A stretch of 6,927 bases of DNA from Synechococcales cyanobacterium PMM_0073 (GTDB lineage Bacteria > Cyanobacteriota > Cyanobacteriia > Elainellales > Elainellaceae): the NCBI GenBank assembly GCA_949127695.1, contig CASBQH010000357.1, positions 1 through 6,927 of the forward strand. Reading direction: 5' to 3'. Position numbers and translations under genes: made by a program. Shown in pieces: positions 6,536 to 6,927 of the stretch. The notes beneath the pieces were generated by a model, which searched no databases, was not told where the DNA came from, and saw nothing but the letters and a program-made list of their open reading frames with translations. Position 1 is the first letter of the stretch. Each line of letters begins with the position of its first letter.

Positions 6536-6805
6536 ATGGGCACTGAAAACTACCTGAGTCATCCGAATCTGGGACTGCTGTTTAGAGTCTGTTTATTAGA
6601 TGAGCATCGAGAGCTGTTTGCGACGCTCTATGCCCAGCGATTATTTTTCTTGGTCAGCAGCGAGGGGTCAGGGTTTCGGTTTGAGTCGATTGGTCGGCTT
6701 GATTCGCGGCTGCTGGTTGAAGGACGGATGAGAGAGCTGCGCCGAACTGGACAGGCTGAAGAATATAGCAAGCTTCAGGCGATCCATAAACAGACGTTTC
6801 AATGA
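6536..6805 (+). CDS. pipX: PipX, PII-interacting protein X and NtcA coactivator
   Basis: A small soluble regulator that binds either the PII signal protein (low 2-oxoglutarate) or the transcription factor NtcA (high 2-oxoglutarate), thereby tying nitrogen-gene expression to carbon/nitrogen balance. At 89 residues it matches the S. elongatus protein in length. The N-terminal Tudor-like domain (about 1-53) holds ENYLSHPNLGLLFR and ELFATLYAQRLFFLV. Residues E4, Y6, Y32 and R35, shown by mutation in S. elongatus to matter for PipX contacts or activity, are all kept. The C-terminal helices (about 57-89) include LVEGRMRELRR and KQTF. The start is set by alignment with known PipX; an ATG at 6519 is out of frame. 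The stop codon overlaps the pipY start as ATGA, so the two are very likely translationally coupled. The 110 bases upstream contain an AT-rich leader. Confidence 0.97.
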   Translation: MGTENYLSHPNLGLLFRVCLLDEHRELFATLYAQRLFFLVSSEGSGFRFESIGRLDSRLLVEGRMRELRRTGQAEEYSKLQAIHKQTFQ

Positions 6806-6927
6806 GCGATTTGGCCCTAGCGGAACAGCTAGAACAGCGACTGGTGCAGCTGCGTCGGCAGATCCCTGCGTCGGTTAAGCTGATTGCCGTCACTAAACAG
6901 GTTTCGGTTGAGGCAATTCGAGCCGCC
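6802..6927 (+). CDS. pipY: PipY, PLP homeostasis protein (YggS/PROSC family), 3'-truncated by window edge
   Basis: The first 42 codons of a PLP-binding protein of the COG0325 family, which buffers pyridoxal phosphate and affects amino-acid homeostasis; it has no known catalytic reaction. The N-terminal helix (LAEQLEQRLVQLRRQI) is followed by the first beta strand, VKLIAVTKQVS. K32 in VTKQ aligns with the lysine that forms the Schiff base with PLP. The family is normally about 220-235 residues, so some 80 percent is beyond the right edge. The ATG overlaps the pipX stop by the ATGA arrangement. PipX-PipY functional linkage is established in S. elongatus. The call is firm because of both the motif and the context. 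Confidence 0.93.
   Translation, partial: MSDLALAEQLEQRLVQLRRQIPASVKLIAVTKQVSVEAIRAA

Noticed and set aside
6208..6546. 112-codon open frame overlapping the end of ecfT and the start of pipX
   Set aside because: It starts inside ecfT in another frame, has no family resemblance, and runs into pipX by chance; the ecfT frame carries the conserved signature throughout.

Overview
The window is a compact stretch of cyanobacterial chromosome with every gene on the + strand. The lineage call rests on pipX, a gene found only in cyanobacteria; on a SomA/SomB-type porin that joins one SLH domain, a coiled coil and an OprB-like barrel; and on the order der, ecfT/cbiQ, pipX, pipY, which recurs in cyanobacteria. 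The moderately GC-rich codon use and the scarcity of the HIP1 octamer (one GCGATCGC seen) fit a Leptolyngbya- or Synechococcus-like organism, but the genus cannot be fixed from this piece. No mobile element, CRISPR array, tRNA or rRNA was seen, and no gene-free gap exceeds 175 bases.

Layout. Positions 1-1521 hold the 3' part of an outer-membrane porin; its signal peptide lies beyond the left edge. A hairpin and a strong intrinsic terminator (1571-1604) close that unit. A promoter with a consensus TATAAT drives a GTG-started Rrf2-family regulator (1697-2134), followed after 28 bases by cysK, a cysteine synthase (2163-3125). A J-domain protein (3174-3890) follows after 48 bases and has its own candidate promoter, placed so that its mRNA could be leaderless. 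Next come der/engA, the double-GTPase ribosome assembly factor (4052-5416); an energy-coupling-factor transmembrane (EcfT/CbiQ) protein (5475-6425); pipX (6536-6805), coactivator of the nitrogen regulator NtcA and partner of PII; and the first 42 codons of pipY (from 6802), a PLP-binding YggS/PROSC-family protein that overlaps pipX by four bases.

How the genes fit together. Two functional blocks stand out. The Rrf2-cysK pair resembles, in gene content, the CymR-CysK partnership known from Firmicutes, so it may form a sulfur or cysteine sensing unit with autoregulation. The der-ecfT-pipX-pipY run links ribosome assembly, a vitamin- or metal-type transporter subunit, nitrogen/carbon signalling and PLP homeostasis. 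A PipX-EngA interaction has been reported in Synechococcus elongatus, which makes this linkage more than incidental. I found no wholly unknown system. The least explained items are the C-terminal domain of the J-protein, the role of the lone EcfT, and several small palindromes at promoters or in leaders.
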